This document shows, piece after piece, positions 16,451 through 25,404 of a DNA stretch of 64,000 nucleotides (the stretch's first letter is position 1; each line of letters opens with the position of its first letter). Source of the stretch: JALYRV01 sp040902895 (GTDB lineage Bacteria; Acidobacteriota; Vicinamibacteria; Vicinamibacterales; SCN-69-37); contig JBBDWL010000143.1 of NCBI GenBank assembly GCA_040902895.1, forward strand, positions 1 through 64,000, written 5' to 3'. A program made the position numbers and the translations under genes. Under the pieces are notes generated by a model. It saw only the letters and a list, made by a program, of their open reading frames with translations, did not search any database and was not told the DNA's origin.

Positions 16451-19400
16451 CAGAAGGCGTGGCGCACGCGGAAGTCCAGGGCGAACGACCGGTCTTCGTT
16501 TCTGGAAAGGATCCAGGACAGGCGATCGCTCTGGTCGTACTCCAGCAGAATGACTTCGTGATGCGCGCCGCGCAGCGATCGCGCGTACGTGAGGAATGCG
16601 CGCGTGGAGATGCGCTTGCCGACGGTCAGGCGCGCACCCGGCTGCAACTGCTGCACGTCGGTGTTCTCGCCAATCAGCAGCGGCGTGATTTGCACCGCAT
16701 CAACACCGAGTGTGCGTTCGACGACGCGGCCGACTTGAGACGAGATCGGGGCCGCCAGCAGGCGTGCCGCGCCCGCGCTGAGCAGCTCGAGCTCGGCGTC
16801 CTGAGGCGACGACAGCGATCGCAGCTCGGATGATTCAATCGTGCCGACCTGCGTTGATTCGCCGAAGAGCAGCGACAGCACGTCCACGGCCGGCAGCGGC
16901 GGATCCGACGTGAACGTCGGCGTGATGCGGTCGAGCGTACCGGCGAAGCGCAGGCTCACGCGATAGGTCTGGCCCGGCACGCGCACGCGCGTCTCGGCCT
17001 CGATATCGAAGAAAGGCTGGATCGCCGACGGGTTGGCGAAATCGATCGTGCCGTTCGTGACGAGATAGCGGTTGCCCTCGAAGAGCACTTCGCCGCGCTC
17101 GATGTCGGCGCGGCCGAACAGCACCGGTTTTGCGAGCGTGCCGCGCACGGTAAGGTCGGCGCTGGCGACGATGCGCGCGATGTTGTTGTCGATCTGCAGC
17201 GACGAGGGGGCAATCACGCGCACGTCGTACTGCAGGGGAATCGTGGAGGCCGCGAGGGCGGGAGCGGCGGCGGCCGGCTGATCGCCGCCAACGCTGAAGA
17301 ACTCGGCGCCCCCCTCGAAGCGGCGCGACCACACCGCGCGGTCGACGCGCACGGTGCCCGTCAGCAGCGGCTGCGAGACGCGGCCGCGCAACGCGAGATC
17401 GGCGTTCACAATCGACGAGAAGCCCTCCGGATAGCGCAGGCGCATGCCGGTGCCGAACGCGGTGATGTTCAGCTCGTCGGGCGCGAGGCCTTTGAAGCCG
17501 ACGCGGCCGCCAAAGGTGAGATCGCCGCCGCCCATGCGCGCCTTGATATCTTCGAGCTTGAGTCCCGCGGCATCGAACGCGATCGTTCCCTTGATGGCTT
17601 CCAGGCCGTGCGGCAGATCGACGTGCCGGACGCGGCCGTTGTTGATCGTGGCGCTTCCCGAGAACTGCGGATTCTCGAGGTCGCCTGAAATGGCGGCTTT
17701 CACCGAAGCAGAGCCCGTGCTGCGCAGGTTGCGATAGAAGCCCTGGAGCACGGCCAGGTTCGCGTCGCCGTTGGCGGTCACGGCAATGCGCTTGTCGAGC
17801 AGGCCAAGCTGACCGCCAAGCTCGAGGAGCGTGCCCCCACCCGCGAGCCGCAGCCGATGGATGCGCACGATGTTGCGATCGAACTGCAGGCGCACGGGGC
17901 CGTCGTTGCGCACGCGGTAATCGAACAGACGCAGATCCGCATCGCTCAGGTCGGCGTCGACGACGAGCGCGGCAGGCACGGCCAGCTTGCCCGAGAGTTT
18001 CATCGCGCCGGTGGCGATCGCTGTCGTGAAGGGTGACAGCTTCGGCATGAAGAGACGCGCGTAGGGATCGATCGACGTGTCGGCGAACTGGAAGCTCAGC
18101 TCCGCGTCGTAATCGTCGTTCAGCGTGACGCGGCCCGACCCCGTTGCGGTGAGCCGCGGCGACGCCGCCTCGAGGTCGACGTTCATGTCGAGGCCGCGGA
18201 TGCCGAGACGTCCGCTCACCTGCCCGATGCCTTCGGAGCCGAGAAACAGATCGGCAATGCGGAACTTCACGTCGTAGCGCGGCGCGTCGACGACACCGGT
18301 GCCCGCGGCCGTGAACTGCAGCCGGCCCGAGAACGGCGGCAGCTGCGGATAGGTCATCATCGCCAGCGATTCGACTGGAATCGCGGAGCCGTCGGCGTTG
18401 AACGAGTACGTCCCGTCCCAGCCAACCCACGCGGCGCCGGTCATCTGGCCGCCCTTCTTCCAGCCGCGCAGATCGTCGACGCGCACGCCGTTGCCTTCGA
18501 AGCGCAGCGACGCGGTGGCGCGATCGAACGGCTCATCCCAGGCGACGCCGTCGGCAATCGAGACGCGGCCGAAGCCGTGGGGCGTCTCGTAGTTGCCGTA
18601 CAGGTGATATTCGCCCGTGACGCGCCCGTCGACCGGCCACTCGTCGAGCATGAAGGCATGGCGCAGATCGGCCATCGGCCAGTTCGTGATGCGCACGCGC
18701 GCGTCCATCTCTTCGCCGCGATCGCGGCGCGGATAGCCGAGCGAATAGCGGCCGGTCGCATGGAGCTCGGCGTCGCCGTTGCGCAGCACGCCGGCGGTGA
18801 CGGCCGCGTAGGCGTTCTCGATGACGACGCTGCCGGTGCCCGAGCCCCAGACGACGTCCCAGGCGCGCAGATCGTGTCCCTTGAAATTGCCGGTGATCAG
18901 AGGATTCGAGAAGCTGCGCGCGATCGTGCCGTCGAACTCGCCGCGTCCACCCACCTCGATCGCGGGCGTGCGCGAGCCGAACGCGGTCAGCACCGCCGCC
19001 AGCAGACGATCGCTGGCCTGCCAGTCTCTGCTCGTGACATGGAACGGCGCCTCGACACGCTTGTCCCACGACGTGCGGCCCCGGAACTCGACGTAGGTCT
19101 CGGGCGTCGCGGCCCATCCCGGCGCGAGCGTGATCCATTCACGATCGAACGAATATTCAACCGATCCGGCGATCGGGACGTAGCCGACATTCGGGCGCTT
19201 GTCGAAAGGGCCGGGCGCGCGGCCACGCGGCGGTTGGGCTTTACCCGCCTCCGCTTCGCTCGGCGTGGCGAGTGTACGTCCCTGCGTCGCCACGCCGGCC
19301 GGCGCCGACGCGTCGATGCGGCCGCTGCCGCGGCGCTCGACGAAGCGGCCCGACGGCCACGTCATGTCGTTCCGGCCGCTGGCGCGGCCGGCAAGGCGCA

Positions 19401-20607
19401 GCGAATCGAATTGATAGAAGTCCGATAGCGATGCGAGATCCACATCGCGATAGTCGGTGGTGAATGTCGCCATCCGGCGTCCGCCGCCGCGCAGCGGCTC
19501 GAGGCCGTACGCGAATTGGGCGGCGCCGCCATGGAGGGTGCCTTCGCCGTCCCACACGTGCAGGAAGTCGGGCGTCCATTGCACGCGCCCGGCAACGTCC
19601 TGAAAACGATAGTCATTGACGCCCGTTTCAGTGCTGCGGAACGTGCCCGTGAGATCGCGGCCTCCCTTGAACATGTGGAAGACGCCCGTGAACTGGCTGC
19701 GGCCGCTCAGCACCCACCGCTCGTTCGCGAAGAACAGCTCGCGCATGCGGCGCAGCTCGATGTCGGATCGCACCTGATACGTCTGCTCGGGCCATCGCGA
19801 GACGTCAGCGGTGCCGGTGAGCCGCGACTGCGCGCCGTCGGTGAGAAAAAGGATGTCGTCGAAGTGCACGACCGGGCCGTTGAACGTGAACCGCGCGCGC
19901 ATGTCGGCGCGCATCGGCACGTAGTCCTGGATGTCGATGGTGCCGCCGGTGAACTGCGACGTGCCGCGATACGCGCCGCTCGCCTTCGTCACCGACACGC
20001 GCAGGTTCCTCGACACGATCGACCAGGGCGTGCCGTGATCCTGGTAGGTGAACTCGCCCTGATCGGCGAGCACGTACTTCAGCGTCGTGACGAACCGCTT
20101 CTCACGCGCCGACTGCTTCTCGGGCATGATCTTCGGCATGTTGTGCCGGCCGTCCGGATACGACTCGATGAACAGCTTCCAGCCCGTCATCCGCACTTCT
20201 TCGAACAGCAGCTCGCGACGCGTGAAGACGGTCCACCACGGCAACTGAATCGCGATCCGATCGGCCGTCAGGAACGGCCGCGCGTCGGGCGTGCGGCCCT
20301 CGATCCTGACGTCTTCGAGCACGAACGCGCCCGGACGCAGCCGCGCCGAAACCTTGCCGATGTGCATCGGGCGCTTGAGATACTCCGTTGCTTCCTCTTC
20401 CGCGTACGACTGCACGGAGGGACCGAGATCGACGGCGAACGCCGTGACGATCGCGGCGGCCACGAACGCCGCGGCAACGCCCAGCGCGCGGACGAACAGC
20501 CACTTCCCGCCTCCGCTAAAGCTACGGCGGGTCCGCCGAAGCCTTGGCGAAGGCGGAGGGCCTGCTGCGGCTGCCTCCGGCGAAGTCACGTGTTCGTTCA
20601 CTTTCAT
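16450..20607 (-). CDS. tamB: TamB-like translocation and assembly module protein (DUF490)
   Basis: A 1385-residue AsmA/TamB-type lipid-bridge protein: one N-terminal TM anchor (LFVRALGVAAAFVAAAIVTAF), a long repetitive beta-rich region, and the C-terminal DUF490 domain (RADIERGEVLFEGNRYLVTNG, LPAVDVLSLLFGES, LTVGKRISTRAFLTYARSL) ending in a phenylalanine. It spans the periplasm and pairs with the Omp85 protein immediately downstream. The N-terminal stretch SPRLRRTRRSFSGGGK is encoded by a dispersed palindromic repeat (20506-20563). A second repeat-like insert lies near 19234-19275. The start is 3 nt after the biotin carrier stop, so the gene is co-transcribed with acyl-CoA carboxylase genes. 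Confidence 0.9.
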   Translation of the reverse strand: MKVNEHVTSPEAAAAGPPPSPRLRRTRRSFSGGGKWLFVRALGVAAAFVAAAIVTAFAVDLGPSVQSYAEEEATEYLKRPMHIGKVSARLRPGAFVLEDVRIEGRTPDARPFLTADRIAIQLPWWTVFTRRELLFEEVRMTGWKLFIESYPDGRHNMPKIMPEKQSAREKRFVTTLKYVLADQGEFTYQDHGTPWSIVSRNLRVSVTKASGAYRGTSQFTGGTIDIQDYVPMRADMRARFTFNGPVVHFDDILFLTDGAQSRLTGTADVSRWPEQTYQVRSDIELRRMRELFFANERWVLSGRSQFTGVFHMFKGGRDLTGTFRSTETGVNDYRFQDVAGRVQWTPDFLHVWDGEGTLHGGAAQFAYGLEPLRGGGRRMATFTTDYRDVDLASLSDFYQFDSLRLAGRASGRNDMTWPSGRFVERRGSGRIDASAPAGVATQGRTLATPSEAEAGKAQPPRGRAPGPFDKRPNVGYVPIAGSVEYSFDREWITLAPGWAATPETYVEFRGRTSWDKRVEAPFHVTSRDWQASDRLLAAVLTAFGSRTPAIEVGGRGEFDGTIARSFSNPLITGNFKGHDLRAWDVVWGSGTGSVVIENAYAAVTAGVLRNGDAELHATGRYSLGYPRRDRGEEMDARVRITNWPMADLRHAFMLDEWPVDGRVTGEYHLYGNYETPHGFGRVSIADGVAWDEPFDRATASLRFEGNGVRVDDLRGWKKGGQMTGAAWVGWDGTYSFNADGSAIPVESLAMMTYPQLPPFSGRLQFTAAGTGVVDAPRYDVKFRIADLFLGSEGIGQVSGRLGIRGLDMNVDLEAASPRLTATGSGRVTLNDDYDAELSFQFADTSIDPYARLFMPKLSPFTTAIATGAMKLSGKLAVPAALVVDADLSDADLRLFDYRVRNDGPVRLQFDRNIVRIHRLRLAGGGTLLELGGQLGLLDKRIAVTANGDANLAVLQGFYRNLRSTGSASVKAAISGDLENPQFSGSATINNGRVRHVDLPHGLEAIKGTIAFDAAGLKLEDIKARMGGGDLTFGGRVGFKGLAPDELNITAFGTGMRLRYPEGFSSIVNADLALRGRVSQPLLTGTVRVDRAVWSRRFEGGAEFFSVGGDQPAAAAPALAASTIPLQYDVRVIAPSSLQIDNNIARIVASADLTVRGTLAKPVLFGRADIERGEVLFEGNRYLVTNGTIDFANPSAIQPFFDIEAETRVRVPGQTYRVSLRFAGTLDRITPTFTSDPPLPAVDVLSLLFGESTQVGTIESSELRSLSSPQDAELELLSAGAARLLAAPISSQVGRVVERTLGVDAVQITPLLIGENTDVQQLQPGARLTVGKRISTRAFLTYARSLRGAHHEVILLEYDQSDRLSWILSRNEDRSFALDFRVRHAF
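20506..20563. repeat. Palindromic repeat inside the start of tamB, family H
   Basis: The element reads CCTCCGCTAAAGCTACGGCG, then GGTCCGCCGAAGCC, then TTGGCGAAGGCGGAGG; its ends are complementary. I know similar CCTCCGC...GGCGGAGG elements from other high-GC genomes. It is translated as part of the cytoplasmic N-terminus of TamB, before the membrane anchor. Confidence 0.75.
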
Positions 20608-20610
20608 CGT

Positions 20611-21111
20611 CTATTCGATTACTACCAACAAGCGACCCGCTTCGACCGACGCGCCGGGCTCGACCGCCACTTCCTTAATCGTCCCGGCCTTCGTCGCGCG
20701 CAGCTCGTTCTCCATCTTCATCGCTTCGATGACCACGACGGGCTGCCGCACCTCGACGCTGTCGCCCTGGCTGACCAGCACCCGCAGCACGCGCCCCGGC
20801 ATGGGCGCCACGATGCGCTGCTCGCCCTCGGCGTGACGCGCGGCCCGGCCGCGCCGGCGATTGGCGTCGATCGAGACCGGCACCGACACCGACGGCAGAT
20901 GCACGACAAGGTCGCCGCGCGAGATGCCATCAGTGACGGCCGCGTCGATGACGCGGCCATCGACCAGCAGCGAATAACCCTCCGCCGTGGGTCGCACGTC
21001 GACCGTCAGCGGCTCGCCGTCGATGGTGATCGTGAACGTCGCGGGCGCGTCTGGCGCGACATCGACCGCGACCTTGTGCACGCGGCCGCCCGCCTCAATC
21101 TCGAACGTCAT
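20611..21111 (-). CDS. Biotin carboxyl carrier protein of an acyl-CoA carboxylase
   Basis: A 166-residue biotinyl-domain protein. The C-terminal 80 residues are a biotin/lipoyl fold with the biotinylation motif EAMKMENEL and the VVVIEAMKME hairpin. The N-terminal half (MTFEIEAGGRVHKVAVDV) resembles the BT-like linker of propionyl- and methylcrotonyl-CoA carboxylase alpha subunits. It is encoded apart from, but downstream of, the biotin carboxylase gene, with a repeat and an assembly gap between. The ancestral alpha subunit may have been split, or the two genes may be separate by nature; the gap hides which. Confidence 0.88.
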   Translation of the reverse strand: MTFEIEAGGRVHKVAVDVAPDAPATFTITIDGEPLTVDVRPTAEGYSLLVDGRVIDAAVTDGISRGDLVVHLPSVSVPVSIDANRRRGRAARHAEGEQRIVAPMPGRVLRVLVSQGDSVEVRQPVVVIEAMKMENELRATKAGTIKEVAVEPGASVEAGRLLVVIE

Positions 21112-21113
21112 TA

Positions 21114-21230
21114 CTTGTCGGGGCTCCCGCCCCGAACCCCGGCTCGTCGCTCGCGGGGCCCCAATGCCCCGCTCCGCTCCTCGCGGCGCGCTTCGCGCGT
21201 CATTGCTCGTCGGGGCTCCCGCCCCGAACC
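21114..21230. repeat. Duplicated GC-rich repeat next to the assembly gap, family A
   Basis: TCGGGGCTCCCGCCCCGAAC occurs twice (about 21118 and 21210), on either side of a family A module (GCTCGCGGGGCCCCAATGCC, then CCGCTCCGCTCC). The second copy runs straight into the N gap, which suggests the repeat broke the assembly. Confidence 0.85.
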
Positions 21231-21330
21231 NNNNNNNNNNNNNNNNNNNNNNNNNNNNNNNNNNNNNNNNNNNNNNNNNNNNNNNNNNNNNNNNNNNNNN
21301 NNNNNNNNNNNNNNNNNNNNNNNNNNNNNN
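21231..21330. other. Assembly gap of 100 N
   Basis: A run of exactly 100 N, a usual placeholder of unknown true length. The flanks do not share an overlap, unlike the gap at 25220. It removes the 3' end of the biotin carboxylase gene. Confidence 0.98.
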
Positions 21331-22813
21331 CCGCGCCGCCGGCGGCCTCCGCGGCGCCCGAGCGCGACGCCGTGCGATGCGCATGCGCGGCGGCCGCAAT
21401 CACCGCGGCGCGCACGTCAGCATCGCTTGCGGGCGCGAACGGCTCGCCATTGCGGCTCGCCAGCACGCCATCCAGCCATGCCGTGTGAAACTCCGCGCGC
21501 GCGAACGCCGGCTGCGCCGTCAGCCACCGGAAGAACGGCAGCGTCGTGCGCACGCCGCGCACCTGATACTCGCCGAGCGCGCGCCGCAGCCGGGCGATCG
21601 CGACTTCGCGCGATTCACCCCACACCACCAGTTTCGCAATCATCGAGTCGTAGACATTCGGGATCTCGAATCCCGCCGCCACTCCCCCATCGTCGCGCAC
21701 GCCGGGACCCTGCGGCACGTGCAGGCCGAGCACGCGGCCCGGCGCCGGCATGAAACCCTCGTCGGGATCCTCGGCGTAAATCCGGCATTCGATCGCATGC
21801 CCACGCGGCGTCAGCGCCCGCGCGGGATCGATCGCGAGCGTCTCGCCCATCGCGATGCGCAGCTGCCAGTGCACCAGATCGATGCCGGTCACCATCTCGG
21901 TGACGGGATGCTCGACCTGCAGCCGCGTGTTCATCTCGAGGAAGTAGAACTTCGCCTCGCCGTTCGCATGGTCGAGCAGAAACTCGATCGTGCCGGCATT
22001 GGTGTAGCCGACGCTGCGCGCGACCGATGCCGCGCATTCGGCCATCGCCTGGCGCGTCTGCTCGCTCACCCGCGTCGACGGCGACTCTTCGACGACTTTC
22101 TGATGCCGGCGCTGAATGGAGCACTCACGCTCGACGAAGGGCACGACCGTGCCGTGATGGTCGCCCATCAGCTGAATCTCGATGTGCCGCGGATTGATCA
22201 CGCGGCGCTCGAGATAGAACGATGCGTCGCCAAATGCCGATGCCGCTTCGGATCGCGCGGTACGCACGGCCGACAGCAGATCGCCGGCGCGCTCGACCGT
22301 CCGCATGCCCTTGCCGCCGCCGCCGGCCACGGCCTTCACGACAAGCGGATATCCAATGCGCGTCGCTTCGGCCGCCACGACCGCGTCAGAAGCGTCTTCA
22401 GCAAACGGCGCGTCGGTGCCGGGCACGACCGGCACGCCGGCCGCCATTGCCGCGTCGCGCGCGGCGGTCTTGCTGCCCATCAACCGGATCGCGTCAGCCG
22501 ACGGACCGACGAACGTGAGACCGGCCGCCGCGCATGCGTCGGCGAAGGCCGCGTTCTCGGCGAGGAACCCGTAGCCGGGATGCACCAGCGTCGCGCCCGA
22601 TCGTCGCGCGACATCAATCAGCTTGTCGATCGCGAGATAACTTTCGCGCGCGGGCGGCGCGCCAATCGCGTACGCCTCGTCGGCCGAGCGCACGTGCAGC
22701 GATTCCCGATCGCAGTCGGAATACACGGCGACGCTCGTGAGGCCGAGCTCACGGCAGGCGCGTGCCACACGAACCGCGATTTCGCCGCGGTTGGCGATCA
22801 GGACTTTCACCAC
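21331..22813 (-). CDS. Biotin carboxylase subunit of an acyl-CoA carboxylase, 3' end in gap
   Basis: At least 494 residues. The N-terminus VKVLIANRGEIAVRVARACRE, the HPGYGFLAENAAFA motif, the ATP-grasp glycine loop GGGGKGMR, the biotin carboxylase signature (FLEMNTRLQVEHPVTE) and GHAIECRIYAEDP are all present. The enzyme carboxylates biotin with bicarbonate and ATP. With the carboxyltransferase upstream it probably forms a propionyl- or methylcrotonyl-type acyl-CoA carboxylase. The start is one of two consecutive GTG codons (22813 or 22810). The end falls in the N gap; if the gap really were 100 nt and in frame, the stop would be at 21200, within a repeat. Confidence 0.92.
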
Positions 22814-22885
22814 TGCTGAGTCTTATTTCGGCCGACGGAGCTGACAATTTTAGCACCCAGAGGCGCTAAACCGCTAACTGAGCGG

Positions 22886-23036
22886 GACTTAGGCGACAGG
22901 CCTTAGGCCCTGGGCCCTGGGCTTTAGGCCTGAGCCGGGCGAGACAACGCTCGCCCGGCTGACTTTTCGATCAGCCGGCGCGCCATGGTGCGCGCCGGCT
23001 CACGCCTATGGCCTAGCGCCTATGGCCTATGGCCTG
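22886..23036. repeat. Long heptamer-array inverted repeat with two GC hairpins, family B
   Basis: The left array (GGCCTTAGGCCCTGGGCCCT and similar units) and right array (GCCTATGGCCTAGCGCCTAT and similar) are complementary overall. Between them are two perfect hairpins: AGCCGGGCGAG (22933-22960) and AGCCGGCGCG (22973-23000). It fills the 223-nt gap between the carboxyltransferase stop and the biotin carboxylase start, so the two subunit genes are separated by a structure able to fold into a very stable RNA. Confidence 0.9.
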
Positions 23037-24572
23037 CTAGAGCGGTATATTCCCGTGCTTCTTCCGGGGATTCGTGTCGCGTTTGTTCGCGAGACTGGCC
23101 AGCGCGGCAATCAGCTTCGGACGGGTCATGCGGGGACGGATGATCTCGTCGACATAGCCGCGGCTGGCGGCCACGAACGGGTTCGCGAAGGCGTCGCGAA
23201 ATTCCTGGGTCTTCTGCGCGCGCAGCGCCGCCGGATCCGCCGCCGCCTCGATCTCGCGGCGATACAGCACGTTGACCGCGCCTTCGGCGCCCATCACCGC
23301 GATTTCAGCCGTCGGCCACGCGTAGTTGAAATCGGTCCTGATGTGCTTGCTGGCCATGACGCAGTACGCGCCGCCGTAGGCCTTGCGCGTGATGATCGTG
23401 ATCTTCGGCACCGTCGCTTCGGCGTACGCGTAGAGCAGCTTCGCGCCGTGGCGGATGATCCCGCCGTGCTCCTGCCGCACGCCCGGCAGAAATCCCGGGA
23501 CATCCTCGAATGTGATGAGCGGAATATTGAAGGCGTCGCAGAAGCGCACGAACCGCGCACCCTTCACCGATGCGTCGATGTCGAGCGTGCCGGCGAGCAC
23601 AGCCGGCTGGTTCGCGACCATGCCGACAGGCTGTCCGCCGAGGCGCGCGAAGCCCACGATGATGTTGCGCGCGTAATGCTCGTGCACTTCGAGGAACGCG
23701 CCGTTGTCGATCACGCGCGTGATTACGTCGTGCATGTCGTAGGGCTGATTCGGCTGATCGGGCACCAGCGTGTCGAGCGAGGCATCTTCGCGGTCGACCG
23801 GATCGTTGGCCGCGAGCCGCGGCGCATCGTCGACGTTGTTCGACGGCAGATACGACAGCAGCTCGCGAATGAGACGGATGCAGTCGGCGTCATCCGCCAC
23901 GGCGAAATGCGCGACGCCGCTCGTCGCGTTGTGCGTCATCGCGCCGCCGAGCTCTTCTTTCGTGACCTCCTCGTGCGTGACGGTGCGCACGACGTCGGGG
24001 CCGGTCACGAACATGTAGCTCGAGCCCTCCACCATGATGTTGAAGTCGGTGATCGCCGGCGAATAGACGGCGCCGCCGGCGCACGGGCCCATGATGGCGG
24101 AGATTTGCGGGATGACGCCGGACGCGAGCGTGTTGCGCAGAAAGATGTCGGCGTACCCGCCGAGCGACACGACGCCTTCCTGAATGCGCGCGCCGCCGGA
24201 GTCATTGAGGCCAATCATGGGCGCGCCCATCTTCAGCGCGAGGTCCATCACCTTGACGATCTTCGCCGCGTTGGTTTCGGAGAGCGATCCGCCGAAGACC
24301 GTGAAGTCCTGCGCGAAGGCATAGGCCGGACGCCCGTCGATGCGGCCATGGCCGGCGACCACCCCATCGCCCGGCACGATCTGGTTCTCCATCCCGAAGT
24401 CGCGGCAGCGATGCGTGACGAGCTTGTCGATCTCCTCGAACGTGCCGGTGTCGAACAGCAGCTCGACTCTCTCGCGCGCAGTGAGCTTGCCGCTCTCGCG
24501 CTGGCGCCGCAGGCGGTCCTCGCCGCCGCCCAGCTCGGCGCGCCGCTCGAGATCTTCGAGCCGCTGTTTCAT
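23037..24572 (-). CDS. Acyl-CoA carboxylase carboxyltransferase (propionyl-CoA carboxylase beta type)
   Basis: A 511-residue carboxyltransferase starting MKQRLEDLERRAELGGGEDR, as in PccB/MccB-type beta subunits. Two crotonase-like halves are visible: GLNDSGGARIQEGV with the GPCAGGAVYSPA oxyanion loop, and FEDVPGFLPGVRQE with KAYGGAYCVMASK. The C-terminal end KKHGNIPL is typical of the family. It transfers carboxyl from biotin to an acyl-CoA, most likely propionyl-CoA. The ATG overlaps the transaldolase stop (ATGA). The repeat at 22886-23036 separates it from the biotin carboxylase gene. Confidence 0.93.
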   Translation of the reverse strand: MKQRLEDLERRAELGGGEDRLRRQRESGKLTARERVELLFDTGTFEEIDKLVTHRCRDFGMENQIVPGDGVVAGHGRIDGRPAYAFAQDFTVFGGSLSETNAAKIVKVMDLALKMGAPMIGLNDSGGARIQEGVVSLGGYADIFLRNTLASGVIPQISAIMGPCAGGAVYSPAITDFNIMVEGSSYMFVTGPDVVRTVTHEEVTKEELGGAMTHNATSGVAHFAVADDADCIRLIRELLSYLPSNNVDDAPRLAANDPVDREDASLDTLVPDQPNQPYDMHDVITRVIDNGAFLEVHEHYARNIIVGFARLGGQPVGMVANQPAVLAGTLDIDASVKGARFVRFCDAFNIPLITFEDVPGFLPGVRQEHGGIIRHGAKLLYAYAEATVPKITIITRKAYGGAYCVMASKHIRTDFNYAWPTAEIAVMGAEGAVNVLYRREIEAAADPAALRAQKTQEFRDAFANPFVAASRGYVDEIIRPRMTRPKLIAALASLANKRDTNPRKKHGNIPL

Positions 24573-25380
24573 CGAGCGACGCCCGCCTGGGATTTCTGCC
24601 AGTCTTCGAGGAATTTCTTCAGTCCGATGTCGGTGAGCGGATGCTTGAAGATCTGCTCGAGCACGGAGGACGGGCACGTGCACACGTCGGCGCCGAGACG
24701 CGCCGCCTGCACGATGTGCATCGGATTGCGCACCGAGGCGACGAGAATCTCGGTGGCCCACTCGTAGTTGTCGTAGATCTCGACGATCTGCTCGATCAGC
24801 TGCATGCCGTCGGTGGCAATGTCATCGAGGCGGCCGATGAACGGACTGACATAGCTGGCGCCCGCCTTGGCCGCCAGGATCGCCTGCGTGGCCGAGAACA
24901 CCAGCGTCACGTTGACGCGAATGCCTTCCGATTTCAGCGCGCGGCATGCCTTCACACCATCCTTGCCGAACGGCACTTTGACGACGATGTGCTCGTCGAT
25001 GGTGGCGAGGCTTCTGCCTTCGCTGATCATGCCGGAGGCGTCGGTGGCGACGACCTCGGCGCTCACGGCCCCCTGCACCACGCGGCAGATCTCCTTGAGA
25101 ATCGCGCGCGGATCGCCGCCCTCCTTCGCCATGAGCGAGGGATTCGTGGTCACGCCGTCGATGATGCCCAGCTCGGCGAGCGCCTTGATTTCGTTGATGT
25201 TGCCGGTGTCAGCGAAGAANNNNNNNNNNNNNNNNNNNNNNNNNNNNNNNNNNNNNNNNNNNNNNNNNNNNNNNNNNNNNNNNNNNNNNNNNNNNNNNNN
25301 NNNNNNNNNNNNNNNNNNNTGCCCAGCTCGGCGAGCGCCTTGATTTCGTTGATGTTGCCGGTGTCAGCGAAGAATTTCAT
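24569..25380 (-). CDS. Transaldolase / fructose-6-phosphate aldolase family, split by an artificial gap
   Basis: The small transaldolase type (TalC/FSA): MKFFADTGNINEIKALAELG, TTNPSLMAKEG, HIVVKVPFGKDG with the Schiff-base lysine, and the SPFIGRLDD motif. The sequence shows the first 18 or so residues twice, once on each side of the N run at 25220-25319. The 55 bp before the gap (25165-25219) and after it (25320-25374) are identical, so the two contigs overlap; joining them gives an unbroken 218-residue protein, the normal family length. It would interconvert C3 and C6/C7 sugar phosphates in the pentose phosphate pathway. The stop overlaps the carboxyltransferase start. Confidence 0.92.
25220..25319. 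other. Assembly gap of 100 N between overlapping contig ends
   Basis: The N run is flanked by a perfect 55-bp direct repeat, the signature of two contigs from a k=55 graph placed side by side without merging. The duplicated codons restore the transaldolase frame when merged (25380 minus 155 equals 25225, in frame with the left part). Confidence 0.95.
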
Positions 25381-25386
25381 ATAACA

Positions 25387-25404
25387 CTCCAGGCCATAGG
25401 CCTA
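25387..25404. repeat. Short heptamer repeat, family B
   Basis: AGGCCATAGGCCTATGC lies just upstream of the transaldolase start codon and just after the FAH hydrolase stop. It is a small palindromic member of the GGCCTTA/GGCCATA family. Confidence 0.7.

Noticed and set aside
16835..18430. Second minus-strand open frame inside tamB
   Set aside because: Out-of-frame shadow with extreme Arg content; tamB is continuous across it.
22886..23036. Possible tRNA, small RNA gene or riboswitch
   Set aside because: The fold is explained by heptamer arrays and two simple hairpins, and the same design recurs elsewhere; no cloverleaf or known aptamer was seen.
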